This document shows positions 8,141 to 18,370 of a stretch of DNA of 64,000 bases, piece by piece. The DNA comes from Bordetella ansorpii (GTDB taxonomy: Bacteria; Pseudomonadota; Gammaproteobacteria; Burkholderiales; Burkholderiaceae_B). The translations under genes were made by a program, and so were the position numbers. Within the stretch, counting starts at the first letter, position 1; each line of letters opens with the position of its first letter. The stretch covers positions 179,649-243,648 of the forward strand of contig NZ_FKBS01000017.1 in the NCBI RefSeq assembly GCF_900078315.1, in the 5' to 3' direction. The notes under the pieces are model-generated. The model was not told where the DNA came from. It saw nothing but the letters and a program-made list of their open reading frames with translations, and ran no database searches.

Positions 8141-9802
8141 TCAGACGCGGTTCCAGTCGAATGCGGCCTGCTCGCCCTTGCCGTACAGCTTCAGGGCGCC
8201 CTTCTCGCCGGCCGCGTTGGGCCGGTTGAAAATCCAGTTCTGCCAGGCGGTCAGCCGGCCGAAGATGCGCGTTTCCATCGTTTCGACAGGACCGAAGCGC
8301 AGGTTGGCCTCCAGGCCCGTCAGCGCGTCGGGCGACAGCGCGCGGCGCTCTTCCAGCGCCATGCGCAATTCGTCTTCCCAGTCGATCTCGTCGGGCGCGA
8401 AAGTGACCAGGCCCAGTTGCTCGGCCTCGGCGGGCGACAACGGCTGGCCCGCGGCGCGGCGCACGGCCTCCATCGGCTCGGTTTCCTGGTAGAAACGGCG
8501 CTGCAGGCGGGTGAGGCCGTTGACCATGGGATAGGCGCCGAAATTGCACTCGCCCACCGTGATGCGGGCCGGCGTATCGGTCTGGCTGTCGTCCAGCATG
8601 TAGATGCGGTCGGCGGCCAGGGCCAGCTCCAGCAGCGTGCCGGCAAAGCACGAGCCCGGCTCGATGCACGCGAACAGCGAGCGCGAGGTCACGTCCAGCC
8701 GCGCCAGCGTGCGGCGCAGCATGCCGGCGGTCTCGCGCACGAACCAGTGCTCGCCGTGCGCCTGCAACGCCGCGTCCGCCTTCAACACGGCCTGTGCATC
8801 GCCTTCGGTCTTGAACAGCCAGGTGCCGATGTCCAGTTCATTGGTGCGCAGGTACAGGATGGCGTCGTCCAGCTCGCGCGCCATCCGCAGCGGCCACCAG
8901 TCGGCGCCCGCGGCCACGATGGCATCGATCTCGGTGGCCACGTCGTCCTGCGGCGCGCGCACCGTCCAGGTGGCCAGGCGCTTCTCGCGGTCGATGCGCA
9001 CCTCGACATGGCGGTAGGCCACGCCGTCGGGACCGTCGGTGCGCTCCAGGCGCGTCAGCGCCACGCCCCGGGCCTGCGCGGGACGGCGGCTGCCCTCGCC
9101 CAGTTCTTGCGCGCGGGCTTGCACGGCGGCGTCGAACTGCGCGGGCTTGATCACATCATCGACCAGGCGCCATGCCTTGGCGCGCTCGCCGCGTACGCCC
9201 TCGACCAGGGTGCAGAAGATGTCGGCATGATCGTGCCGTACCTTGCGCTTGTCGGTCACGCGCGTCAGGCCGCCGGTGCCGGGCAGCACTCCCAGCAGCG
9301 GCACCTCGGGCAAGGCAACGGCCGATGAGCGGTCATCCACCAGCAGGATCTCGTCGCACGCCAGCGCCAGCTCGTAGCCGCCCCCGGCGCAGGCGCCATT
9401 GAGCGCCGCCACGAACTTGATGCCGCTGTGGCGGCTGGAATCTTCGATGCCGTTGCGGGTTTCGTTGGTGAACTTGCAGAAGTTCACCTTCCAGGCATGG
9501 CTGGACAGCCCCAGCATGAAGATGTTGGCGCCCGAACAGAAGATGCGCTCCTTCATGCTGGTGACGACCACCGTGCGCACCTGCGGATGCTCGAAGCGGA
9601 TGCGCTGCAGCGCGTCGTGCAGCTCGATGTCCACGCCCAGGTCGTACGAATTGAGCTTGAGCTTGTAGCCGGGGCGCAGGCCGCCATCTTCGGCCACGTC
9701 CATGGCCAGGGTGGCGACGTTGCCTTCGACGCTGAGCCGCCAATGGCGGTATTGATCCGGGGCGGTGCGGAATTCCACCGGCGCGGGGGCGCTGCTGTTC
9801 AT
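8141..9802 (-). CDS. boxC: Benzoyl-CoA-dihydrodiol (epoxide) lyase BoxC
   Basis: 553 aa from the ATG at 9802 with GAGGAGACACCTAT upstream. An upstream in-frame ATG at 9871 would place the start inside the promoter and is rejected. BoxC is an enoyl-CoA hydratase/crotonase-superfamily enzyme that opens the ring of 2,3-epoxybenzoyl-CoA hydrolytically to 3,4-dehydroadipyl-CoA semialdehyde plus formate. Visible crotonase features are the oxyanion-hole stretches FCSGANIFMLG and ALNGACAGGGYELALACDE and the later EVPLLGVLPGTGGLTR. It is first in the box operon, behind a near-consensus promoter. Confidence 0.97.
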   Translation of the reverse strand: MNSSAPAPVEFRTAPDQYRHWRLSVEGNVATLAMDVAEDGGLRPGYKLKLNSYDLGVDIELHDALQRIRFEHPQVRTVVVTSMKERIFCSGANIFMLGLSSHAWKVNFCKFTNETRNGIEDSSRHSGIKFVAALNGACAGGGYELALACDEILLVDDRSSAVALPEVPLLGVLPGTGGLTRVTDKRKVRHDHADIFCTLVEGVRGERAKAWRLVDDVIKPAQFDAAVQARAQELGEGSRRPAQARGVALTRLERTDGPDGVAYRHVEVRIDREKRLATWTVRAPQDDVATEIDAIVAAGADWWPLRMARELDDAILYLRTNELDIGTWLFKTEGDAQAVLKADAALQAHGEHWFVRETAGMLRRTLARLDVTSRSLFACIEPGSCFAGTLLELALAADRIYMLDDSQTDTPARITVGECNFGAYPMVNGLTRLQRRFYQETEPMEAVRRAAGQPLSPAEAEQLGLVTFAPDEIDWEDELRMALEERRALSPDALTGLEANLRFGPVETMETRIFGRLTAWQNWIFNRPNAAGEKGALKLYGKGEQAAFDWNRV

Positions 9803-9842
9803 ATAGGTGTCTCCTCTACCAGCAAAATACTGCATTAGATGC

Positions 9843-9871
9843 ATAATAGTGCAGTCAAATGCATGCGTCAA
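9843..9871 (-). promoter_or_regulatory. box operon promoter with TGCA operator array
   Basis: On the minus strand TTGACG (complement of 9866-9871) is followed by a 17-nt spacer and TATTAT (complement of 9843-9848), a near-consensus sigma-70 promoter about 41 nt ahead of boxC. TGCA tetramers start at 9831, 9840, 9850, 9860, 9880 and 9890, so most lie one helical turn apart across both promoter boxes. BzdR/BoxR-type regulators are known to bind TGCA-containing repeats and are released by benzoyl-CoA; BoxR repression here is therefore likely. Confidence 0.75.
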
Positions 9872-9900
9872 CGCGAAAATGCATCAAAGTGCAGTTTCCG

Positions 9901-9930
9901 GTGTTGCCGACGCCAGCGCAGCGGCAACAC
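9901..9930. repeat. 9-bp inverted repeat between boxR and boxC
   Basis: GTGTTGCCG at 9901-9909 pairs with CGGCAACAC at 9922-9930 across a 12-nt loop. It lies about 30 bp upstream of the box promoter -35 and downstream of boxR. No T-tract follows in the direction of boxR transcription, so it is a poor intrinsic terminator; it could be a regulator site or an RNA hairpin. Two further TGCA elements lie beside it at 9937 and 9941. No gene is seen in the rest of 9803-10045. Confidence 0.45.
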
Positions 9931-10045
9931 GCTTCATGCATGCAGGGAAGAAGAGACGCAGCGGCGGGCCCGCAGGCGAACCCGGACAACGGCCAGCGCG
10001 CCCACGGGGCGGGCATGCCGCCCGCGTCGAACAGCCGGGAAGCGG

Positions 10046-10948
10046 CTACAGCGGCAGCCCACCCGCCTTGCGCACCTGCGTGCGCAGGCCCGCGAAGCAC
10101 TCCTGCAGTTCCAGGTCGCTGGTGTGCCAGGTCAGGTCGGCCTTGGCGTAGAACGCTTCCCGGCCAGCCAGGATGCGCTTCAGGTCCGCCATGGCCTCGG
10201 TGCTGCCCGACATGGGGCGGAAATCGCCCTGGGCCATGACGCGCCCCATGTGCTCTTCGGGCGTGGCGCGCAGCCATACCGTATAGCAGTGCGCCAGCAG
10301 CAGGTTGAAGGTGGCCGGTTCGGAGACCAGCCCGCCCGGCGTGGCCAGCACCATTTCGGGATACAGCTGCACGGCCTCTTCCAACGCCCGGCGCTCGTAG
10401 CGGCGGTAGGCGTTGGGGCCATACAGATTGTGGATTTCCAGGATGCCGCACCCCGCCACGCGTTCGATCTCGCGGTTCAGCTCGACGAACGGATAGCCCA
10501 GGTCTTCGGCCAGCATCTGGCCCAGCGTGGATTTGCCCGCGCCCCGCAGCCCGATCAGCGCGATGCGCTGGAAGCGGTTGGGCCGCTGCCCGCCCGCGCC
10601 GAACAACTGCGTCAGCGCCTCGCGGGCGCGCTGCAAGTCGGATTCGCCGCGGCCGCTGAGCAGTTCGCGGATCAGCAGCCATTCCGGGGATTCGGTGGTC
10701 ACGTCGCCGACCAGTTCGGCCAGCGCGCAATTGAAGGCGCGCGCAATCTGCAGCAGCACCAATACCGAGGCGTTGCCCACCCCGTGTTCCAGATTGGCCA
10801 GGTGGCGTTCGGACACGCCGGTCGCCTGTGCCAGGCTTTTCCGCGTCATGCCGCGGATCGCGCGCAGGCGACGGACGCGTTCGCCCAAGGCCACCAGAAA
10901 GGCCTCGCGCGGGGGTTCGGCAGGCGCCAGATCAAGCGCTTGAGTCAT
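10046..10948 (-). CDS. boxR: BoxR, XRE-family regulator with shikimate-kinase-like domain
   Basis: 300 aa. Residues 22-80 are a Cro/CI-type helix-turn-helix (GERVRRLRAIRGMTRKSLAQ, then SERHLANLE). Residues about 125-295 resemble shikimate kinase, with Walker A GLRGAGKS at 133-140. This two-domain build is the signature of BzdR and BoxR, repressors of anaerobic and aerobic benzoate pathways, where the kinase-like half senses benzoyl-CoA instead of acting as an enzyme. It lies upstream of boxC on the same strand but has its own promoter facing leftward at 10994-11021. Confidence 0.96.
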   Translation of the reverse strand: MTQALDLAPAEPPREAFLVALGERVRRLRAIRGMTRKSLAQATGVSERHLANLEHGVGNASVLVLLQIARAFNCALAELVGDVTTESPEWLLIRELLSGRGESDLQRAREALTQLFGAGGQRPNRFQRIALIGLRGAGKSTLGQMLAEDLGYPFVELNREIERVAGCGILEIHNLYGPNAYRRYERRALEEAVQLYPEMVLATPGGLVSEPATFNLLLAHCYTVWLRATPEEHMGRVMAQGDFRPMSGSTEAMADLKRILAGREAFYAKADLTWHTSDLELQECFAGLRTQVRKAGGLPL

Positions 10949-10993
10949 GGGTGTTCGTTGCTCCGCAATAACCCTTAAATCGCGATTTCATGC

Positions 10994-11032
10994 ACTATAG
11001 TGCTTGACGCGCATTCGTCAAAGCACTATTTT
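10994..11032. promoter_or_regulatory. Overlapping divergent promoters of boxR and the DUF4863 gene
   Basis: Plus strand: TTGACG 11004-11009, 17-nt spacer, TATTTT 11027-11032. Minus strand: TTGACG (complement of 11016-11021), 16-nt spacer, TATAGT (complement of 10994-10999). Each -35 lies inside the other's spacer, so polymerase cannot occupy both at once. A perfect 12-bp palindrome GCACTATAGTGC at 10992-11003 covers the boxR -10, and a GCACTAT copy at 11023-11029 covers the other. The same GCACTAT precedes and enters the -10 of the box operon promoter, so this is probably the BoxR recognition element. Confidence 0.72.
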
Positions 11033-11128
11033 TCCATTCAACCGACGTACATCGCACGGCGGGTTGCTCGAAAAGAAGCATTGAAATTCATGCCCCGCAA
11101 CCCGCGCCACAGTGTAAAGGAGACATCT

Positions 11129-11599
11129 GTGAGCTCGCCTGAACAGTTCCGAGCGTTGATCCGGGAAGTGACCGACCGCATCGGCGGCGCGCCGCTCGAT
11201 GCCGCCCTGCAAGACCGGCTGAACCAGGCGTTCGGCCCGGACAGTCCGCAGTACCAGCACCTCTTCCAGACCTGTAAGGCCGCGATCGCCGACGGCTGGA
11301 TGTGCGATCGCGAAGGCGGAGGCATCCGCTATGGCCGCGTCATCAAGCCCGCCGACGACCTGGGCGGCTATTCGGTGGACGTGGTCGACATGAACGATCT
11401 TGCCGGCCCCCACCATTCGCACCCCAATGGCGAGATCGACCTGATCATGCCGCTGGACGACGCCGCGCGCTTCGACGGCCATGGCGCCGGCTGGCTGGTC
11501 TACGGGCCCGGCTCGGCGCACCGCCCTACCGTCAGCCGGGGCCGCGCCCTGGTGCTGTACCTGCTGCCGCAAGGCGCCATCGAATTCACCCGCCACTGA
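11129..11599 (+). CDS. DUF4863 family protein of the benzoate cluster
   Basis: 156 aa from the GTG at 11129, chosen because AAAGGAGA lies 5 nt upstream. An in-frame ATG at 11090 has no such site, and an opening at 11000 lies inside the promoter. The middle of the protein has a cupin-like metal-site look: HHSHPNGEIDLI near residues 94-105, then WLVYGPGSAHRPTVSRG, supplying His and Glu ligand candidates. From memory, this family includes PnbB-type 4-hydroxylaminobenzoate lyases, but that activity is not established here. It is first in the rightward box/bcl/transport transcript and shares a control region with boxR. Confidence 0.82.
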   Translation: MSSPEQFRALIREVTDRIGGAPLDAALQDRLNQAFGPDSPQYQHLFQTCKAAIADGWMCDREGGGIRYGRVIKPADDLGGYSVDVVDMNDLAGPHHSHPNGEIDLIMPLDDAARFDGHGAGWLVYGPGSAHRPTVSRGRALVLYLLPQGAIEFTRH

Positions 11600-11688
11600 G
11601 ATCCGACGACGCCGCGCCGACGACGCATGACCCCACCGGCTGAACCGGGCGCGCGGGCGCCCTAGAGATAAAAGATCCGGAGACACGC

Positions 11689-13248
<1,560 letters not shown>

Positions 13249-13336
13249 ACCGCGCCGCCCGGCGCATTCATGAAGAACCCCGCGCAAGACCCGGCCAGAA
13301 GTGCCGGCAGCCATACATAAAAACCAGGAGACAACC

Positions 13337-14497
13337 ATGCAACACGCCATACTGCGCGGCGCCATCACCGGCGCCCTGCTCTGCCTCGCGGCAGGGGCCT
13401 CGGCCGCCGACAAGATCAAGGTGGGCTTCATGCTGCCCTACAGCGGCACCTACGCCGCCCTGGGCAACGCCATCGAGAACGGCTTCAAGCTGTACGTGGC
13501 CGAACAGGGCGGCAAGCTGGGCGGCCGCGAGATCGAGTACTTCAAGGTCGACGACGAATCCAATCCCGCCAAGGCTTCCGAGAACGCCAACCGCCTGATC
13601 AAGCGCGACCAGGTCGACGTGCTGGTGGGCACCGTGCATTCAGGCGTGGCCATGGCCCTGGCCAAGGCCGCCAGGGACAGCAACACCACGCTGATCGTGC
13701 CCAATGCGGGCGCCGACGCCATCACCGGCCCCATGTGCGGCCCCGGCATCTTCCGCACCTCGTTCACCAACTGGCAGCCGGCCTACGCCATGGGCCCGGT
13801 GGCCGCGGCAAAGGGCCACAAGACCGCCATCACCGTCACGTGGAAATACGCGGCGGGCGACGAGGCCGTCAACGGCTTCCAGGAAGGCTTCGAGAAGGCC
13901 GGCGGCAAGGTGCAGAAGCACCTGAACGTGCCCTTCCCCAACGTGGAATTCCAGTCGCTGCTGACCGAGATCGCCGCGTCCAGGCCCGACATGGTGTTCG
14001 CTTTCTTCGCGGGCGGCGGCGCGGTGAAGTTCGTGCAGGACTACCACGCGGCGGGCCTGGGCAAGACCATTCCGCTATACGGCTCGGGCTTCCTGACCGA
14101 CGGCACGCTCAAGGCGCAAGGCGATTCCGCGCAGGGCCTGCTGACCACCCTGCACTACGCCGACGGCCTGAACACCCCGCGCGACAACGCCTTCCGCGCG
14201 GCCTACAACAAGGCCTACGCCATGCCGCCGGACGTGTACGCCGTGCAGGGCTATGACGCCGCGCAGATGATGCAGGCGGGCCTGGCCGCGGTGAAGGGCG
14301 ATATCGGCAAGAAAGACGACTTCCGCAAAGCCATGCGCGGCGCCACCATCGACAGCCCGCGTGGCCCGTTCACGCTGTCGGCCGCCGGCAACCCGGTGCA
14401 GGACATCTACCTACGCAAAGTCAACGGCCTGGACAACGTGGTGCAGGAAGTGGCCGTGCGCAAGCTGGCCGATCCCGCGCGCGGCTGCCGCCTGTAA
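13337..14497 (+). CDS. Branched-chain-type ABC importer, periplasmic substrate-binding protein
   Basis: 386 aa from the ATG at 13337 (CAGGAGAC upstream). A cleavable signal is seen at residues 1-23 (hydrophobic stretch ending ASAADK). The mature part is a type I periplasmic binding fold like LivJ/LivK (KVGFMLPYSGTYAALGNAIENG; LVGTVHSGVAMALAKAARD). Placement directly behind benzoate-CoA ligase, with two permeases and two ATPases following, suggests that it binds benzoate or a related aromatic acid and not an amino acid. This is inference from context. Confidence 0.92.
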   Translation: MQHAILRGAITGALLCLAAGASAADKIKVGFMLPYSGTYAALGNAIENGFKLYVAEQGGKLGGREIEYFKVDDESNPAKASENANRLIKRDQVDVLVGTVHSGVAMALAKAARDSNTTLIVPNAGADAITGPMCGPGIFRTSFTNWQPAYAMGPVAAAKGHKTAITVTWKYAAGDEAVNGFQEGFEKAGGKVQKHLNVPFPNVEFQSLLTEIAASRPDMVFAFFAGGGAVKFVQDYHAAGLGKTIPLYGSGFLTDGTLKAQGDSAQGLLTTLHYADGLNTPRDNAFRAAYNKAYAMPPDVYAVQGYDAAQMMQAGLAAVKGDIGKKDDFRKAMRGATIDSPRGPFTLSAAGNPVQDIYLRKVNGLDNVVQEVAVRKLADPARGCRL

Positions 14498-14509
14498 GCC
14501 GGAGCCAGG

Positions 14510-15391
14510 ATGGATCCCGCCGTCTTCCTCATCCAGTGCCTGAACGCGCTGCAATATGGCCTGCTGCTATTCCTGGTGGCCAGCGGCCTGACGCTGATCT
14601 TCGGCATCATGGGCATCATCAACCTGGCCCATGGCAGCTTCTACATGATCGGCGCCTACATGGCGTTCGCGCTGGGACCGTGGGTCGACCGCACGCTGGG
14701 CGGCGGGTTCTTCGCCACCGTGATCGTCTGCGTGGCGGCCGCGGCCCTGCTGGGTTACGTGCTGGAAGCCGCGTTCTTCAGCTACCTGTACCGGCGCGAC
14801 CACCTGCAGCAGGTGCTGATGACGTACGGCCTGATCCTGGTGTTCGAGGAGCTGCGCAGCATCCTGGTGGGCAACGACGTGCACGGCGTGCCGATGCCCG
14901 CCTGGCTGCAGGGCTCCCTCTCGCTGGGCGGGGTGATGACCTACCCGGTGTACCGGCTGTTCATCTCGGCCGTCGGGCTGGGCGTGGGGCTGCTGCTGTA
15001 CCTGGTCATCACCCGCACGCGGCTGGGCATGATGGTGCGCGCCGGCGCCAGCAACCGCGAGATGATCGGCTCGCTGGGCATCGACATCAACCGGCTCTAC
15101 CGCATGGTGTTCGCCGCGGGCGTGGCGCTGGCCGCGCTGGCGGGCACCATCGCCGCCCCCGTGTCCTCGGTGTATCCGGGCATGGGCCACGGCGTGCTGA
15201 TCGTGTGTTTCGTGGTGGTGGTGATCGGCGGCATCGGCTCGATCCGCGGCGCCTTCCTGGCCGCGATGCTGGTGGGCGTCGTCGAGACCTTCGGCCAGGT
15301 GCTGTTCCCGGCGGCCGCGGGCGTGCTGGTGTACGTGCTGATGGCCGGCATCCTGCTGTGCAAGCCCGAAGGGCTGTTCAAACAAGGCTGA
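14510..15391 (+). CDS. Branched-chain-type ABC importer permease (LivH-like)
   Basis: 293 aa, about 8 membrane segments. The N-terminal ASGLTLIFGIMGIINLAHGSFYMIGAY stretch is the typical LivH signature. The loop TRTRLGMMVRAGASNREMIGSLGID (near residues 165-190) is the conserved contact for the ATPases. The start at 14510 is 12 nt after the binding-protein stop, with GGAGCCAGG upstream. Part of the presumed benzoate importer. Confidence 0.93.
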   Translation: MDPAVFLIQCLNALQYGLLLFLVASGLTLIFGIMGIINLAHGSFYMIGAYMAFALGPWVDRTLGGGFFATVIVCVAAAALLGYVLEAAFFSYLYRRDHLQQVLMTYGLILVFEELRSILVGNDVHGVPMPAWLQGSLSLGGVMTYPVYRLFISAVGLGVGLLLYLVITRTRLGMMVRAGASNREMIGSLGIDINRLYRMVFAAGVALAALAGTIAAPVSSVYPGMGHGVLIVCFVVVVIGGIGSIRGAFLAAMLVGVVETFGQVLFPAAAGVLVYVLMAGILLCKPEGLFKQG

Positions 15392-15398
15392 ATTCCTT

Positions 15399-16520
15399 AT
15401 GCGCAAGGCTGTTTCGCTTTCGTTGTTCGTGCCTGTGCTGGTCCTGCTGGCATTGGCCGTGGTGCCGTCGCTGGCGGGCGGCTACGCCACGGGACTGGCG
15501 CTGAAGATCATGATCTACGCGCTGTTCGCCCTCAGCCTGCAGCTGCTGGTGGGCGGCGCGGGCCTGGTCAGCCTGGGGCACGCGGCGTTCTTCGGTATCG
15601 GCGCCTACGGCGCCGCGCTGCTGACGCCACAGGCCGGCCCGGCGCTGCTGTGGTGGCTGCTGCCCGCCGCGGTGCTGGGCGCGGGCGTCTACGCGCTGGT
15701 CACCGGCGCGCTGGCGCTGCGCACGCGCGGCATCTACTTCATCATGGTCACGCTGGCCTTCTCGCAGATGGCGTACTACGTGTTCCACGACACCAAGGTC
15801 GGCGGCGGCAGCGACGGCATCTACCTGTATTTCCGTCCGGAACCCGCGCTGGGCGGCGGGCTGCTGTTCGACCTGTCCAGCGACACCGCCTTCTATTTCT
15901 TCGCGCTGGCCTGCCTGGCGCTGGGCTGGCTGTTCATCGGCATGCTGCGGCGCTCGCCCTTCGGCGCGGCGCTGGCCGGCATCCGCATCAGCGAGCAGCG
16001 CATGCGCGCGGCCGGCTACGACACGTATCCCTACAAGCTGATGGCCTATGTGCTGGCGGGCATGCTGGCCGGCCTGGCGGGCTTCCTGTATGCCCTGAAG
16101 GACGGCTTCGTCACGCCCGAACTGCTGGCCTGGGAGCAGTCCGGCCTGGCCTTGCTGATGGTGATCCTGGGCGGCCTGCGCCGGCCCGGCGGCGCCGTGC
16201 TGGGCGCGGCCTCGCTGGTGCTGCTGCAGGAACTGTTCCAGTCCGAGGCCGTGTTCGGCGCGTATGCGCAGCACTGGCACCTGTCGCTGGGGCTGGCCAT
16301 CATCGCACTGGTGGCGCTGTTGCCGGATGGGCTGATCGGCCTGCCGGCGCGGCTGCGCGGCACGGGCAAAGCGCCGGGCACGCATGCCCTGGCGGACGCC
16401 TCCACGCCGGATGACGCGCGCGAGGAGGCGGCCTCGCCCAGCCGCGCCGAGTCCTCGCGAGACGGCGCCGCGCGAAGCGGCCGCCCTACCCTCATCGCTT
16501 CCGGAGGCCCCCATGGCTGA
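15399..16520 (+). CDS. Branched-chain-type ABC importer permease (LivM-like)
   Basis: 373 aa, about 9-10 membrane segments. The LivM pattern LVGGAGLVSLGHAAFFGIGAYGAA occurs near residues 47-70, and the ATPase-contact loop RSPFGAALAGIRISEQRMRAAG near 185. After the last helix the protein carries a hydrophilic tail of roughly 45 residues rich in Ala, Ser, Arg and Asp, without recognisable motif. The last 8 nt overlap the next ATPase gene, implying coupled translation. Confidence 0.92.
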   Translation: MRKAVSLSLFVPVLVLLALAVVPSLAGGYATGLALKIMIYALFALSLQLLVGGAGLVSLGHAAFFGIGAYGAALLTPQAGPALLWWLLPAAVLGAGVYALVTGALALRTRGIYFIMVTLAFSQMAYYVFHDTKVGGGSDGIYLYFRPEPALGGGLLFDLSSDTAFYFFALACLALGWLFIGMLRRSPFGAALAGIRISEQRMRAAGYDTYPYKLMAYVLAGMLAGLAGFLYALKDGFVTPELLAWEQSGLALLMVILGGLRRPGGAVLGAASLVLLQELFQSEAVFGAYAQHWHLSLGLAIIALVALLPDGLIGLPARLRGTGKAPGTHALADASTPDDAREEAASPSRAESSRDGAARSGRPTLIASGGPHG

Positions 16521-17319
16521 CGTCATGCTTGCCGCCACCGGCATCACGCGCCGTTTCGGCGGTCTCGTGGCCGTGGACGGCGTCTCGCTCGAACTGCATC
16601 GGGGCGCCGTGCATGCCGTCATCGGCACCAACGGCGCGGGCAAGTCCACGCTGATCAACATCCTGTCCGGCGAACTGCCCCCCAGCGGCGGCACCGTACG
16701 GCTGGGCAACGAAGACGTCACCGCCTGGCCGCAACCGCGCCGCGCGCGTGCGGGCCTGGGCCGCACCTATCAACGCTCGACCCTCTTTCCGGAACTGACC
16801 GTGCACGAGAACTGCCGCCTGGCCGCCCAGGCCGGCCGGCAGCGCTTCTGGCACTGGTGGCGCAGCGCCGAAGGCTGCGCGCACAGCACCGATATGGCGT
16901 GCCGGGCCATGGACAGCACCGGCCTGCAGGCGGATGCCCAGCGCCCGGCGGGCCAACTGCCGCACGGCCGCAAACGCCAGTTGGAGATCGCCATGTGCCT
17001 GGCCGGGCAGCCCGACGTGCTGCTGCTGGACGAGCCGCTGGCCGGCATGGGACCTGAAGAAACCGACCGCATCCTGGACCTGCTGCAGGCGTTGAAGCGG
17101 GAGCACGCCATTCTGCTGGTCGAGCACGACATGGACGCGGTGTTCCGCGTGGCCGAAACCATCACCGTGATGGTCAACGGCTGCGCCATCGCCAGCGGCG
17201 ATCCGGCCACGATCCGCGCCAACCCGGCGGTGCAGACCGCGTATCTGGGCGAGGACGACACGACCATGCCGGACGTGGCCACGTCGTTTGCCCACGCCGA
17301 ACCAGGAGCCCGCACATGA
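16513..17319 (+). CDS. Branched-chain-type ABC importer ATPase (LivG-like)
   Basis: 268 aa from the ATG at 16513 with TCCGGAGG upstream; the longer in-frame opening at 16384 overlaps livM coding and is rejected. Walker A is GTNGAGKST near residue 38 and Walker B is VLLLDEPLAGMG near 170. The signature motif reads LPHGRKRQLEIAMCL; the variant LPHG in place of LSGG is common in LivG proteins. It pairs with the following LivF-like ATPase to drive the presumed benzoate importer. Confidence 0.93.
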   Translation: MADVMLAATGITRRFGGLVAVDGVSLELHRGAVHAVIGTNGAGKSTLINILSGELPPSGGTVRLGNEDVTAWPQPRRARAGLGRTYQRSTLFPELTVHENCRLAAQAGRQRFWHWWRSAEGCAHSTDMACRAMDSTGLQADAQRPAGQLPHGRKRQLEIAMCLAGQPDVLLLDEPLAGMGPEETDRILDLLQALKREHAILLVEHDMDAVFRVAETITVMVNGCAIASGDPATIRANPAVQTAYLGEDDTTMPDVATSFAHAEPGART

Positions 17320-18065
17320 CCCATGCCCCCACCGTATCGGATGGCCGTAGCGCAGGGCAGCCGCTGGTGCAGGCCCGCAGCCTGCACACCTACTACGGCG
17401 CCAGCCACGTGCTGCGCGGGGTGGACCTGGACGTGTCCCCAGGCGAATCCATCGGCCTGGTCGGACGCAACGGCATGGGCAAGACCACGCTGATCCGCAC
17501 CCTGCTGGGCCTGGTGCGCGCCGAACGGGGCAGCGTGCACGTCGATGGCCGGGATTGCACGCGCGCCGCGCCGCATGCCATCGCGCGGCTGGGCGTGGCC
17601 TACGTGCCCGAGGGCCGCGGCATCTTCCCCAACCTGAGCGTGCGCGAGAACCTGATCGTGGCGGCCCGCGCCGGCCGCGGCCAGCGCGCAGGCTGGACGT
17701 ACGAGCGCGTGCTGGACACCTTTCCCCGCCTGCGCGAACGGCTGGACCATGGCGGCCAGCAGTTGTCCGGCGGCGAGCAACAGATGCTGGCCATCGGCCG
17801 GGCCTTGATGACCAACCCTGACCTGTTGGTGCTGGACGAGGCCACCGAGGGCCTGGCGCCGCTGATCGTGGCCGAGATCTGGAACATCGTCGGCCGCATC
17901 CGCGCCACCGGCATGTCCACGCTGATCGTCGACCGCAATTTTCGCGCGGTGCTGGCACATACAGACCGCTGCGTGGTCATGGAGAAGGGGCGACTCGTGG
18001 AAAGCGGCGACAGCGCGGCTTTCGCGGCGCGGCCGCAGCAGTTGGCGCGGTATCTGGGGGTGTAG
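17316..18065 (+). CDS. Branched-chain-type ABC importer ATPase (LivF-like)
   Basis: 249 aa, overlapping the LivG-like gene by 4 nt (ATGA), so translation is coupled. Walker A GRNGMGKTT is near residue 49, signature LSGGEQQMLAIGRAL near 150, and Walker B LLVLDEATEGLAP near 170. The stretch VAYVPEGRGIFPNLSVREN is the LivF-type Q-loop region. Last gene of the rightward benzoate transcript. Confidence 0.93.
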   Translation: MTHAPTVSDGRSAGQPLVQARSLHTYYGASHVLRGVDLDVSPGESIGLVGRNGMGKTTLIRTLLGLVRAERGSVHVDGRDCTRAAPHAIARLGVAYVPEGRGIFPNLSVRENLIVAARAGRGQRAGWTYERVLDTFPRLRERLDHGGQQLSGGEQQMLAIGRALMTNPDLLVLDEATEGLAPLIVAEIWNIVGRIRATGMSTLIVDRNFRAVLAHTDRCVVMEKGRLVESGDSAAFAARPQQLARYLGV

Positions 18066-18370
18066 GAATGGGGCATGCGCGGCACACGCCACGGCCGCCC
18101 GTCACTATGCCCGCCACGGGGCGGCTCGCCGTGGCCACGGCAGAAAGCGTATCCCGCCTGCCGGAAATGATGTAACGCGAACCGACTCACCGGCGCTTCG
18201 CCCCGCGTGCGCCGCCGATCCGGCACAGACCGTTTTCATCCGGCAACGGGGCGTTGCATCCACGCCAGCGCGTGGTTGATAGCATGAATGCACGGTAGCA
18301 AGGACGCGCCGGCATCCTGCCGGCGCCGCCCCCAGGACCGAGACGACGACCTCTGTCAAGGAGATCCTCC
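18066..18370. other. Intergenic region before the DUF3008 gene
   Basis: This 305-nt gap holds no convincing gene; a minus-strand frame across it lacks conserved features. A GC stem (GCCACGG 18113-18119 with CCGTGGC 18129-18135) may mark the end of the importer transcript, though no T-tract follows. Nearer the next gene, a 9-bp hairpin with a 3-nt loop (18306-18326) would lie in the DUF3008 mRNA leader. Confidence 0.5.

Noticed and set aside
6777-8492. 571-aa plus-strand ORF over boxB
   Set aside because: Long only because GC-rich codon bias suppresses stops; overlaps proven box genes in antisense.
9901-9930. boxR transcription terminator
   Set aside because: The inverted repeat has no T-tract in the boxR direction; kept only as an unassigned repeat.
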